Assembly (NCBI GenBank): GCA_949127775.1
Contig: CASBQF010000074.1
Location: 1 to 37,354 of the forward strand
Direction of reading: 5' to 3'
Origin: Oscillatoriales cyanobacterium PMM_0080
Lineage (GTDB): Bacteria; Cyanobacteriota; Cyanobacteriia; Cyanobacteriales; Microcoleaceae
DNA: 37,354 nt
Part shown: positions 1-6,201 of the stretch, one piece after another
Position numbering within the stretch: the first letter of the stretch is position 1
Layout of the letters: the number at the start of each line of letters is the position of its first letter
Notes under the pieces: model-generated
The model's database searches: none
Seen by the model: only the letters and a program-made list of their open reading frames with translations
Told to the model about the DNA's origin: nothing
Made by a program: the position numbers and the translations under genes

Positions 1-408
1 GAAGAATACGGCAACCGCACGAAAGTTAAAGTTGCTAAAAATAAAGTTGCTCCGCCTTTCCGCATTGCCGAATTTGACATTGTATTCGGCAAAGGCATTT
101 CTACATTAGGCTGTCTGACTGACTTAGCCGACGAAATGGGAGTAATTCTGAAAAAAGGTTCTTGGTATAGCTACAACGGCGAAAACATAGCTCAAGGACG
201 AGACAAAGTGATCCAACACATGGAGAAAAATGTCGATTTCAAAAATGAAATTGAGCAGCTAGTTAAAAAGAAACTGGAGACTGGTGCTGTGGTTTCTGCT
301 AATTCTGTCGCTCCTGTTGATCCTGATTTAGATGATGATGTTGATGATGATGTTGATGATGATGTTGATGCTGTAGAAGATATGGAAGATTTGGGAGAAG
401 AAATCTAA
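1..408 (+). CDS. recA: RecA recombinase, C-terminal 135 residues (cut by window edge)
   Basis: This is the 3' end of recA, the DNA-dependent ATPase that forms the strand-exchange filament and triggers SOS responses. The frame is open from base 1; the methionine at 136 is internal. The visible part begins after the ATPase core, runs through the [13 protein letters not shown] segment and the [12 protein letters not shown] region, then the C-terminal domain with [18 protein letters not shown], matching RecA closely. It ends in a strongly acidic tail with three DDDV units and then [13 protein letters not shown]. Acidic tails are usual in RecA and modulate DNA binding, but here the tail is built from a 12-base tandem repeat. 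A T-rich run follows the stop codon. The ATP-binding region lies outside the window. Confidence 0.95.
   Translation, partial: EEYGNRTKVKVAKNKVAPPFRIAEFDIVFGKGISTLGCLTDLADEMGVILKKGSWYSYNGENIAQGRDKVIQHMEKNVDFKNEIEQLVKKKLETGAVVSANSVAPVDPDLDDDVDDDVDDDVDAVEDMEDLGEEI
331..366 (+). repeat. Three 12-base repeats coding the acidic RecA tail
   Basis: GATGATGATGTT occurs three times in perfect tandem (331-342, 343-354, 355-366), each unit coding DDDV. Because the unit is 12 bases, a change in copy number would lengthen or shorten the acidic tail without shifting the frame. Confidence 0.9.
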
Positions 409-433
409 GTTTTTTAGTCCTCAATTATTACTC

Positions 434-582
434 ATTTACTGGTTGTTTACTCGTTTTACTCGTTACTTTCGCCGTACCGCGAAAGTAACGCTCAACAGCG
501 ACAAGCGAGCCTCGAATTGAATTTTCCCTCGGCTCGCTTGTCGCTTACATGAATGAGAGGCACAGCCAGTAAACCAGTAAAT
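434..582. repeat. Palindromic, MITE-like element between recA and yefM
   Basis: The outer inverted repeats ATTTACTGGTT (434-444) and AACCAGTAAAT (572-582) are perfect over 11 bp. Inside are two perfect hairpins: a 12-bp stem CGTTACTTTCGC (461-472 with 479-490, 6-base loop) and a 14-bp stem GCGACAAGCGAGCC (498-511 with 531-544). There is no convincing ORF. The nested design resembles a small non-autonomous element, and the first hairpin could also serve as the recA terminator. No target-site duplication was identified. Confidence 0.6.
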
Positions 583-608
583 TGACCGAACCTGATATGA
601 GATCGGGA

Positions 609-637
609 TTGCCGAATATATTGCGGATTGGTATACT
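609..637 (+). promoter_or_regulatory. Candidate promoter of yefM-yoeB
   Basis: TTGCCG (609-614) and TATACT (632-637) are separated by 17 bases, a good match to a sigma-70-type promoter. The predicted start falls about 20-30 bases before the yefM ATG, inside the TGTACA-containing operator, as expected for an autoregulated toxin-antitoxin operon. Confidence 0.55.
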
Positions 638-667
638 TGTACAGTAAGTAGTACAAATGTCAAGTAC
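637..667. promoter_or_regulatory. Candidate YefM operator with TGTACA core
   Basis: TTGTAC (637-642) and GTACAA (651-656) form an inverted repeat, with TGTACA at 638-643 and a further GTAC at 664-667. E. coli YefM is known to bind palindromes with a TGTACA core. The site lies just downstream of the -10 box and ends at the yefM start codon, well placed for repression. Confidence 0.55.
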
Positions 668-922
668 ATGAATATTGTTTCTTTTAGCGAAGCGAGAACT
701 AACCTCAAGGCTGTTTTAGACAGAGTAGTCGAAGATACGGACTATACCATCATCACTAGACGGGATGCAGACGATGCCGTGGTGATGTCCCTAGAGTTTT
801 TTAATAGTTTGCTGGAAACAGTTCATTTACTCAAATCTCCCGCCAATGCTACCCATTTGGAGCGTTCTATTGCTCAGTTTAAGCAGGGGAAAGTGGTAGA
901 GCGAAATTTGTTGGATGACTAG
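668..922 (+). CDS. yefM: YefM antitoxin (Phd/YefM family)
   Basis: This 84-residue protein is the antitoxin and autorepressor of a type II toxin-antitoxin pair. The N-terminal part (MNIVSFSEARTNLKAVLD, then TDYTIITRRDADDAVVMSLEFFNSL) has the Phd/YefM DNA-binding and dimerisation fold pattern. The C-terminal tail (LKSPANATHLERSIAQFKQG) is the expected toxin-binding segment. The ATG at 668 is preferred because it begins the canonical MNIVSFSEAR start; no clear Shine-Dalgarno sequence is visible, so the message may have a very short leader. It overlaps the toxin gene by 8 bases (915-922), typical of translational coupling. Length is normal for the family. Confidence 0.93.
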   Translation: MNIVSFSEARTNLKAVLDRVVEDTDYTIITRRDADDAVVMSLEFFNSLLETVHLLKSPANATHLERSIAQFKQGKVVERNLLDD

Positions 923-1181
923 AAAGTTAGCATGGACGGATGAGGCTTGGGGCGATTATTTATATTGGCAAGGGCAAGACAAGAAAACATTAAAACGAAT
1001 TAACAAGCTAATTGAGGCAACAATCCGATTGCCCTTTGAGGGGATCGGAAAGCCAGAACCACTGAGGGAGAATCTGGCTGGTTTTTGGTCGCGGCGAATT
1101 GATGATACGAATCGATTAGTTTATGCTGTGGATGATGAGTATCTAACGATTATCTCTTGTCGATACCACTATTCTGATTGA
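915..1181 (+). CDS. yoeB: YoeB toxin, ribosome-dependent mRNA interferase
   Basis: This 88-residue RelE-superfamily toxin cleaves mRNA in the ribosomal A site when freed from YefM. It contains the diagnostic WGDYLYWQGQDKK, PFEGIGKPEPL, GFWSRRI, NRLVYAV and CRYHY blocks of YoeB. The residues matching E. coli Glu46, Arg65 and His83 are Glu48, Arg67 and His85, followed by Tyr86, so the active site looks complete. The antitoxin gene precedes and overlaps it by 8 bases. A strong hairpin repeat begins 15 bases after the stop codon and may end transcription. Confidence 0.95.
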   Translation: MTRKLAWTDEAWGDYLYWQGQDKKTLKRINKLIEATIRLPFEGIGKPEPLRENLAGFWSRRIDDTNRLVYAVDDEYLTIISCRYHYSD

Positions 1182-1196
1182 CATCCTCCTTGGCGA

Positions 1197-1259
1197 GGAC
1201 ACTCAAGATGCCGTTTCCCTACAATCGATCGCGGTAGGGAAACGGCATCTTGAGTGTCC
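1197..1259. repeat. Dispersed hairpin repeat A, copy 1 (26-bp perfect stem)
   Basis: Arms 1197-1222 and 1234-1259 pair perfectly over 26 bp around an 11-base AT/CG-rich loop. The outer ends read GGACAC and GTGTCC and the inner ends CCCTAC and GTAGGG. It belongs to a family with copies at 1287-1307 (half), 2987-3046, 3121-3180, 3263-3311 and 4675-4736. It could act as a terminator for yefM-yoeB, though no U-tract follows. Confidence 0.85.
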
Positions 1260-1286
1260 AATCTTGCTTGTTAAACCTTGACTGAT

Positions 1287-1307
1287 ACGGCAGTGCCGTT
1301 TCCCTAC
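1287..1307. repeat. Half copy of hairpin repeat A
   Basis: ACGGCAGTGCCGTTTCCCTA matches the left-arm core of the copy at 4675, but no right arm follows. It looks like a truncated member of the family, sitting in the 270-base gap before the nitrate transporter gene. Confidence 0.7.
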
Positions 1308-1374
1308 AATAATCATGATCAAATACGATATCTGCACGGAATTGATGCGCTAGTTTTAGTTTTCTGAATAAAAA

Positions 1375-1388
1375 GTAGCGAAGGATAC
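1375..1388 (+). promoter_or_regulatory. Candidate NtcA-binding site upstream of nrtP
   Basis: GTA (1375-1377), eight bases, TAC (1386-1388) exactly fits the NtcA consensus GTA-N8-TAC, with the frequent A after TAC. It lies 64 bases before the transporter ATG. NtcA activates nitrate-assimilation genes in cyanobacteria. The best -10 words (TAATCT at 1421, TATTAT at 1428) are further downstream than the usual ~22 bases, which lowers confidence. Confidence 0.5.
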
Positions 1389-1451
1389 AATTTTTTGTCG
1401 CAACATTAATTAAGAATTAATAATCTGTATTATTTCTTAGGATAACTTAAT

Positions 1452-2936
1452 ATGCTTCAAGGGCTTTTATCATTCAGAGGGCCTTTTCGGATTCTGAACC
1501 TGAGTTGGTTTGCTTTTTTCTTAACATTCATCGTGTGGTTTAACTACGCGCCCTTCAGCACAACGGTGCAGCAAGATTTGGGTTTGTCGATCGGGCAAGC
1601 GAGAATCATCAGTCTGTGCAACCTAGCCCTCACCATTCCTGCCAGCATCATTATTGGTATGTTGCTCGATCGCTTCGGGCCCCGCATCACCTTCTCTTCA
1701 ATCCTAGTCTACGCAGCATTTCCCACCCTGGCATTCGCCTGCGCCCAAGACTTCAACCAGTTGGTTTTGAGCCGTTTGGCAATGGGCATAGTCGGTTCTG
1801 GATTCGTGGTTGGCATCCGCTTAGTCACCGAATGGTTTCCCCCAGAAGAGATCGGATTCGCTCAAGGTATCTATGCCGGCTGGGGCAACTTTGGTTCCTT
1901 TGCCGCCGAAGCAGTGTTACCGTCGATCGCCGCAGCAACCGCTTTTCTCTCAGTCGGCGAAACCAATTGGCGATTGACGATCGCCCTTACCGGCATAGCC
2001 GCAGCAATTTTCGGAGTCATTTTTTACTTCAATGTTCAAGATACACCCCCCGGCAAAGTCTATCAGCGCCCAGCCCGTAACGGCGCAATGGAAGTCACCA
2101 GCGCTCAAAGTTTTTGGGCATTATTGCTCGCCAACATTCCTTTATTTGGCGCCTTAGCCTTAATTGTGTGGCGCTTGCAGAAAGCAGATTTTCTGACAAC
2201 AAATATCATGTACGGCATTTGGGCAGGTTTGATAGCACTCTATTTAATTCAGGCTTACAAAACCTGGGAAGTTAACCGAGAAGTGGTGACTGGCCAAAAA
2301 GATTACCCAACTGAAAAACGCTATCAAATCAGTCAAGTATTCGTATTACAACTAGCCTATGCCGTCACCTTTGGTTCTGAAATCGCTGTGGTGTCAATGC
2401 TACCAGAATTTTTCGAGAACACCTTCAACTTAAATCAGGCGATCGCCGGCCCAATAGCAGCCATGTTTCCCCTGATGAACTTGATCAGTCGTCCCACCGG
2501 AGGCTTAATTTCCGACAAAATCGGCAGTCGCAAATGGACGCTAACATTTCTGATCGCCGGAGTAGCATTAGGCTATTTAACCCTGAGCCAAATTACGGCT
2601 AATTGGCCATTACCCGTTGTGGTTGTCACGATCATGTTCTGTGCCTTCTTCGTCTTCGGTGCCGCAGGTGCAACCTTTGGCATCGTCTCTTTAATTAAAC
2701 GAGAAGTAACTGGTCAAATTGCGGGAAATGTCGGTGCTTACGGCAGTGTCGGCGCTGTAACTTATGCCACATTTTATAGCTTTCTGCCCCAAGAAATTGC
2801 CGGGAATCACACCTTTTTTCAGGTACTTGGAGGTGCGGCTGCGATCGTCTGCTTGCTTTGCGTTTTGATCCTGAAAGAACCGAAGACTTCTGAAAGCGAA
2901 GAGTTAGTAAAGGAAGCTGTGCTGGCAGGTCATTAA
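1452..2936 (+). CDS. nrtP: NarK/NrtP-family nitrate/nitrite transporter (MFS)
   Basis: This 494-residue polytopic membrane protein belongs to the major facilitator nitrate-nitrite porter family and probably imports nitrate. The loop motif GMLLDRFGPR sits after helix 2 (about residues 70-80). The first nitrate-signature region reads AGWGNFGSFAAE and the second GNVGAYGSVGAVTY. The second-half loop has ISRPTGGLISDKIGSRKW. About twelve hydrophobic segments are apparent and the C-tail is hydrophilic. The ATG at 1452 has AGGA nine bases upstream. An NtcA-type site upstream implies nitrogen control. No nir or nar genes adjoin it in this window. A 134-bp tandem duplication starts within its last codons. 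Nitrate is inferred from family membership; nitrite transport is also possible. Confidence 0.9.
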   Translation: MLQGLLSFRGPFRILNLSWFAFFLTFIVWFNYAPFSTTVQQDLGLSIGQARIISLCNLALTIPASIIIGMLLDRFGPRITFSSILVYAAFPTLAFACAQDFNQLVLSRLAMGIVGSGFVVGIRLVTEWFPPEEIGFAQGIYAGWGNFGSFAAEAVLPSIAAATAFLSVGETNWRLTIALTGIAAAIFGVIFYFNVQDTPPGKVYQRPARNGAMEVTSAQSFWALLLANIPLFGALALIVWRLQKADFLTTNIMYGIWAGLIALYLIQAYKTWEVNREVVTGQKDYPTEKRYQISQVFVLQLAYAVTFGSEIAVVSMLPEFFENTFNLNQAIAGPIAAMFPLMNLISRPTGGLISDKIGSRKWTLTFLIAGVALGYLTLSQITANWPLPVVVVTIMFCAFFVFGAAGATFGIVSLIKREVTGQIAGNVGAYGSVGAVTYATFYSFLPQEIAGNHTFFQVLGGAAAIVCLLCVLILKEPKTSESEELVKEAVLAGH

Positions 2937-3191
2937 AGACCAAATCCGGTTTTTAAGAGCATCGGAATTAATATTACCCGCCGTCAGGACACGGCAATGC
3001 CATGTCCCTACAATTAATTGGGTAGGGAAACGGCATTGCCGTGTCCTCCTCTATTTTGGTAGGTCACTAACAACCAAATCCGGTTTTTAAGAGCATCAGA
3101 ATTAATATTACCCGCCGTCAGGAGACGGCAATGCCGTGTCCCTACAATTAATTGGGTAGGGAAACGGCATTGCCGTCTCCTCCTCTATTTG
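2924..3191. repeat. 134-bp tandem duplication including the 3' end of nrtP
   Basis: Unit 1 (2924-3057) and unit 2 (3058-3191) align end to end with a constant 134-base offset and few substitutions. Unit 1 begins in the last codons of nrtP (GGCAGGTCATTAA); unit 2 carries the matching non-coding GGTAGGTCACTAA. Each unit contains one copy of hairpin repeat A (2987-3046 and 3121-3180) preceded by GAATTAATATTACCCGCCGT. The outer stem ends are GGACAC/GTGTCC in unit 1 and GGAGAC/GTCTCC in unit 2, so both arms changed together. Confidence 0.88.
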
Positions 3192-3215
3192 TAGGGTGCG
3201 CACGGCGCACCTTAC
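3191..3215. repeat. Short palindromic repeat B (GTAGGGTGCGC...GCGCACCTTAC)
   Basis: A 25-base near-palindrome whose centre is GGTGCGC-acg-GCGCACC. Related copies lie at 4820-4844, 9869-9889, 9967-9988 and 13898-13922. Confidence 0.7.
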
Positions 3216-3262
3216 ACTATTGGTAGTTTAAAAAAATAAAATTTGCGTAGAAATGATATAGA

Positions 3263-3311
3263 GGAGACGGCATTGCCGTGTCCCTACGCCCGATTAATTG
3301 TAGCCGTCTCC
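3263..3311. repeat. Damaged copy of hairpin repeat A
   Basis: The left arm (3263-3287) is complete, from GGAGACGG to CCCTAC. The right arm (3300-3311) reads GTAGCCGTCTCC and lacks about 13 internal bases compared with intact copies. It lies at the end of the repeat cluster downstream of nrtP. Confidence 0.7.
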
Positions 3312-3340
3312 TAATTTGGGCTACTAATAATTCCGATGCT

Positions 3341-3441
3341 AAGCTGTCCTGCATTTAAATTGCATATCAAAAAAAATCAAACAATGAGTGGGATGGGCGT
3401 CCCGCCCGTCCTAAATATACAATTTAAAGGTGCGACAGCTT
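3341..3441. repeat. MITE-like element with ~22-bp imperfect terminal inverted repeats
   Basis: The left end (AAGCTGTCCTGCATTTAAAT, 3341-3360) matches the reverse complement of the right end (TTTAAAGGTGCGACAGCTT, to 3441) with a few mismatches. The interior holds GGGATGGGCGTCCCGCCCGT, a member of the GGGATGGGC repeat family also found at 11995-12062. No ORF lies inside. A non-autonomous element or a nested repeat insertion fits. Confidence 0.6.
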
Positions 3442-3883
3442 ACCGGATTTGATATCAAATCTGCTAAACTTCACCCTACTTCAGCTCTCTTCAACTCGCT
3501 TTACTTACCTTCCCCGGGATCGCTGGTGTACACGCTTCAACTTCTAACTCATTGCAGCTTCAAATAATTAGCAGGAAAATAAATTTATATACGTAAGTAA
3601 AGGAGTTCAGATTCCCGCTAAATACTGTGGATTTTACGGGTGTTTCCCAGTCGGTTAAGTTGCGGTAACTAACACTCTGCCGATTTTGACAACTGGCCGA
3701 TTTCACATCTGAGAGTGTTTGTAAAGAAATATAAAAGCTCCGGAAACTTAATTACTGTGACAGAAGGTAGGATTTCTAAGCTGAACCTATAGAAAAGTCG
3801 TATTGATTCATTGCAAAAATGAACTTTTGAAATACGAATTTAACTGACGATAAACTTAGTTTCTTGTTCTAGGGAAATAGATT
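3442..3883. other. Non-coding gap before the Coq4-like gene
   Basis: No supported ORF or RNA gene. A perfect 16-bp palindrome GATTTGATATCAAATC lies at 3446-3461. An 8-bp inverted pair (AACACTCT and AGAGTGTT, near 3670 and 3711) encloses about 35 bases. The last 20 bases carry AGGGAAA, a plausible ribosome-binding site for the next gene. The promoter is not resolved. Confidence 0.5.
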
Positions 3884-4357
3884 ATGGCTGACGGTCAATT
3901 AGGAGTTATATTAAGGATGGCTCAAATAATTAATCCTCAAATTGAGAGCGATCGACACTTTGAAATCGATTTAGAAAAATTGCGGCAACTGCCAGCAGGA
4001 ACGTTAGGGTGCGAAGTGGCGCGATTTCTAGACGAACAAGGCTTTGAACCGATCGCATCGGGAGACTGGATTCAGCGAAACCACGACGTTTGGCACGTTC
4101 TGACGGCTCTGTCACCTTCAACTGAAGATGAATTTGTACTTCAAGCGTTTACTCGCGCTCAAGTATTTCGCCCTTCCTGTGCAATTTTAGTATTAGTTGG
4201 ACTGATCAGTGGCAAATGTGCGATCGGACAAATTATCAAAGGCTTAAAATATGGAAAATTAGCCGATCGACTAATTGACTGGAATCCTGAATCCGATTGG
4301 GAGACTCCTTTATCTGAAGTCAGAAAAAAGCTGGGCATTCTACTATTAAATGACTAA
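3884..4357 (+). CDS. Coq4-family protein
   Basis: This 157-residue soluble protein carries the Coq4 signature HDxxH-x11-E: His67, Asp68, His71 and Glu83, within RNHDVWHVLTALSPSTEDE. It is preceded by RQLPAGTLGCEVARFLDEQGF, also Coq4-like, and followed by a helical region rich in hydrophobic residues. In eukaryotes Coq4 organises the ubiquinone biosynthesis complex and the motif binds metal. Cyanobacteria make plastoquinone rather than ubiquinone, so the role here is unknown; quinone or lipid binding is only an inference. It is shorter than typical Coq4 (over 200 residues) at the N-terminus. The ATG at 3884 follows AGGGAAA, and a stop codon lies in frame six bases upstream. A LuxR-type gene starts 29 bases downstream, probably co-transcribed. 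Confidence 0.75.
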   Translation: MADGQLGVILRMAQIINPQIESDRHFEIDLEKLRQLPAGTLGCEVARFLDEQGFEPIASGDWIQRNHDVWHVLTALSPSTEDEFVLQAFTRAQVFRPSCAILVLVGLISGKCAIGQIIKGLKYGKLADRLIDWNPESDWETPLSEVRKKLGILLLND

Positions 4358-4386
4358 ATTTTAACTGGTAACAGCACTCCAAAACT

Positions 4387-4611
4387 ATGCAAAGCACAAT
4401 TTACAAACCGGTTGTCAGTCTGAGTCCACGGGAAAAGGCGATCGCGCAATTAGTCGCCCAAGGCCTACCAAACAAATGTATCGCCAAAAATTTAAACATC
4501 AGTCACTGGACGGTTGCTACTTACGTAAGGCGGATTTTTATCAAACTCGGTGTTTGTTCCAGAACAGCCATGATTGCACTCTTGATCAGAGAAAATTTGC
4601 TCTGGGATTAA
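4387..4611 (+). CDS. Stand-alone LuxR-type HTH regulator
   Basis: This 74-residue protein is almost entirely a LuxR/GerE DNA-binding domain: SLSPREKAIAQLVAQGLPNK (about residues 11-30), then CIAKNLNISHWTVATYVRRI with the recognition helix, then FIKLGVCSRTAMIALLI. There is no receiver, PAS or ligand-binding domain, so any signal input must come from elsewhere. Small LuxR-only proteins of this kind occur in cyanobacteria, for example PedR. The Cys at the GVCSR position stands where many homologues have another residue; a redox role is speculative. It lies 29 bases after the Coq4-like gene on the same strand. No strong Shine-Dalgarno sequence is seen. Confidence 0.8.
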   Translation: MQSTIYKPVVSLSPREKAIAQLVAQGLPNKCIAKNLNISHWTVATYVRRIFIKLGVCSRTAMIALLIRENLLWD

Positions 4612-4646
4612 AGATTTTGGGCCCAATGCTCTTGGGCATAATATCA

Positions 4647-4665
4647 ATTCCGGCTGCGCCGGAAT
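4647..4665. repeat. Small hairpin after the LuxR-type gene
   Basis: ATTCCGGC-TGC-GCCGGAAT forms a perfect 8-bp stem with a 3-base loop, 36 bases after the stop codon. It could help end transcription, although no T-run follows. Confidence 0.5.
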
Positions 4666-4674
4666 GACAAGCGA

Positions 4675-4736
4675 GGACACGGCAGTGCCGTTTCCCTACG
4701 CCAAATTAATTGTAGGGAAACGGCACTGCCGTGTCC
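4675..4736. repeat. Dispersed hairpin repeat A (25-bp perfect stem)
   Basis: Arms 4675-4699 and 4712-4736 pair perfectly over 25 bp around a 12-base loop. TAATATTAATTC follows at 4747-4758; its reverse complement precedes the copies downstream of nrtP, so the mobile or copied unit may include this flank. It lies between two convergent genes. Confidence 0.85.
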
Positions 4737-4819
4737 GGATTTCGGATAATATTAATTCGCCCTGCAACCGGAATCGATCTAACTTCTTTTTCTTCCTTGT
4801 TGCTTGTTTATCTAAAAAA

Positions 4820-4861
4820 GTAGGGTGCGCATTGCGCACCTTACTAATAGAGTGTGTGCGT
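4820..4861. repeat. Palindromic repeat B with GAGTGTGTGCG flank
   Basis: The core is GGTGCGCA-T-TGCGCACC. Its flank AGAGTGTGTGCG matches, in opposite orientation, the flank of the copy at 13882-13922, so the repeat unit is at least about 41 bp. It lies just past the 3' end of the hydrolase gene. Confidence 0.7.
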
Positions 4862-4894
4862 AAGTCCGTTCTCATTTCCAAGTTTTCAAAGCTT

Positions 4895-5794
4895 CTAAGT
4901 CACAGCCAAAGAAGGAGAAGAATTTCTCAGAAAACTCAGCAATTCTCGATTCACCGTTTGTGGTGCTTCCTGCTGAATCCAGTGACCGCAATTCGGAACT
5001 AATTTTAACTGAAATGGAGCCGTAATTAACCTATCTAAACCTTCTACAAGTTTATGGCTCAAAAACGCATCTTCTTCTCCCCAAAGCACCAAGGTAGGAA
5101 CATTCACCATTTCCCATTTTTGCCCCAAATTCCACATTCTCTGCGGATGAAACATTTGTCGGTAATAATTGATCGCGGCGCTTAATACTCCCGGTTTTTC
5201 TAAAGCATCCTGATAAATCTTAGTTTCTTCCGCACTAAAAGCTCCTTTGCGAACCGCTTGTCCTTGAAAAACATTGTGGACAAAATCTTTCAAGTTTTGC
5301 CGAATTAACCATTCAGGAATACCGGGAACCTGAAAAGCCAAAACGTACCAACTGCGCCGAAGTTGATCTAAATTACTCGCCATTTCCTGCACAAATCGCT
5401 GCGGGTGCGGAGCGTTTAAAATTGCCAAGCGGTTGAGTTTTTCGGGAAATTTTTGAGCTAAATGCCATGCAATTGCGCCTCCCCAATCGTGACCGACAAT
5501 GTGAGCCTTTGTATAGCCGAGTCGATCGATCAAACCCCGAATATCCGCACTCAGCGTATCCAAATCATAACCGCTTTCCGGCTTATCCGAATCGTTGTAG
5601 CCCCGCAAATCCGGCACCACAACCTTGAAATGACGCGCTAAAGCAGGGATTTGATGGCGCCAAGAGTACCAAAACTCGGGAAACCCGTGCAGGAGGATAA
5701 CCAGCTCGCCTTCCCCTTGAGCAACGCAGTGCAGGCGGATGTTGTTGGTTTCGACAAAGATGTGTTGTTGCTGTTGGGAATCTAAAGATTTCAT
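4895..5794 (-). CDS. Alpha/beta hydrolase, epoxide-hydrolase-like
   Basis: This 299-residue protein has the alpha/beta-hydrolase fold and the pattern of epoxide hydrolases or haloalkane dehalogenases. HGFPEFWYSWRHQ gives the oxyanion-hole region (about residues 36-47), GHDWGGAIAW places the nucleophile Asp at about 103, LWGEEDAF the acid Asp at about 242, and NCGHWIQQEAP the base His at about 271. The cap contains NYYRQMF, where epoxide hydrolases carry a ring-opening Tyr. There is no signal peptide, so it is probably cytoplasmic. The ATG at 5794 is chosen because homologues begin shortly before the first strand; a GTG at 5836 would add 14 residues. Neither start has a clear Shine-Dalgarno sequence. 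The substrate cannot be told from sequence. Confidence 0.9.
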   Translation of the reverse strand: MKSLDSQQQQHIFVETNNIRLHCVAQGEGELVILLHGFPEFWYSWRHQIPALARHFKVVVPDLRGYNDSDKPESGYDLDTLSADIRGLIDRLGYTKAHIVGHDWGGAIAWHLAQKFPEKLNRLAILNAPHPQRFVQEMASNLDQLRRSWYVLAFQVPGIPEWLIRQNLKDFVHNVFQGQAVRKGAFSAEETKIYQDALEKPGVLSAAINYYRQMFHPQRMWNLGQKWEMVNVPTLVLWGEEDAFLSHKLVEGLDRLITAPFQLKLVPNCGHWIQQEAPQTVNRELLSFLRNSSPSLAVT

Positions 5795-5836
5795 AGTGGG
5801 AAAGTTAGACTTATTTTCGGGAAGTACAGAATCCAC

Positions 5837-6201
5837 CGACTTGTAGCAGATGAGTACAAATAAACATTAGGAGATGGGAGAGGGCGGGTTTTGCCTTTAT
5901 ATTCTGGCTTGTATCACAGATTCTTAGAGATGGGAAAGAGGGCGGGTTTTGCCTTTATATTCTCGCTTTTCTCATAGATTCTTAGCTAAACCCGCCCCTA
6001 CCAGATACTATTGTTTTTTTGCCATTATCTACTTAGTCGGCTGAAACGACCCAATGGTTTTAATGTTTCTGCTTATATTATAGCTGTTTTTGGCTCTCTG
6101 TCGCTGTAATCTAATTAAACTTAAAACTTGTAGGGTTTTGCAGTGTCCGTTTTTTTAGGTGTAACTACTTATCTCAAATTTAGTGATTGAAATCAGTTGT
6201 T
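5837..6201. repeat. Non-coding gap with ~57-bp tandem duplication (5871-5985)
   Basis: Two adjacent units (5871-5926 and 5927-5985) share GAGATGGGA, AGGGCGGGTTTTGCC, TTTATATTCT and AGATTCTTAG, with small length differences. CTAAACCCGCCCCTACC after them is partly complementary to GGGCGGGTTT in the units, allowing alternative hairpins. On the minus strand TATAAT (6077-6082) could be a -10 box for the hydrolase gene, but no good -35 box is seen. Confidence 0.65.

Noticed and set aside
463-708. 81-codon minus-strand frame before yefM
   Set aside because: Runs through the palindromic element and the yefM promoter, and overlaps the yefM start.
1616-2080. 154-codon frame inside nrtP
   Set aside because: Shadow frame: basic, His/Arg/Ser-rich translation with no family, fully within a well-supported gene.
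4664-5002. 112-codon frame over the hairpin and repeat B
   Set aside because: Made largely of dispersed repeats and the antisense end of the hydrolase gene.
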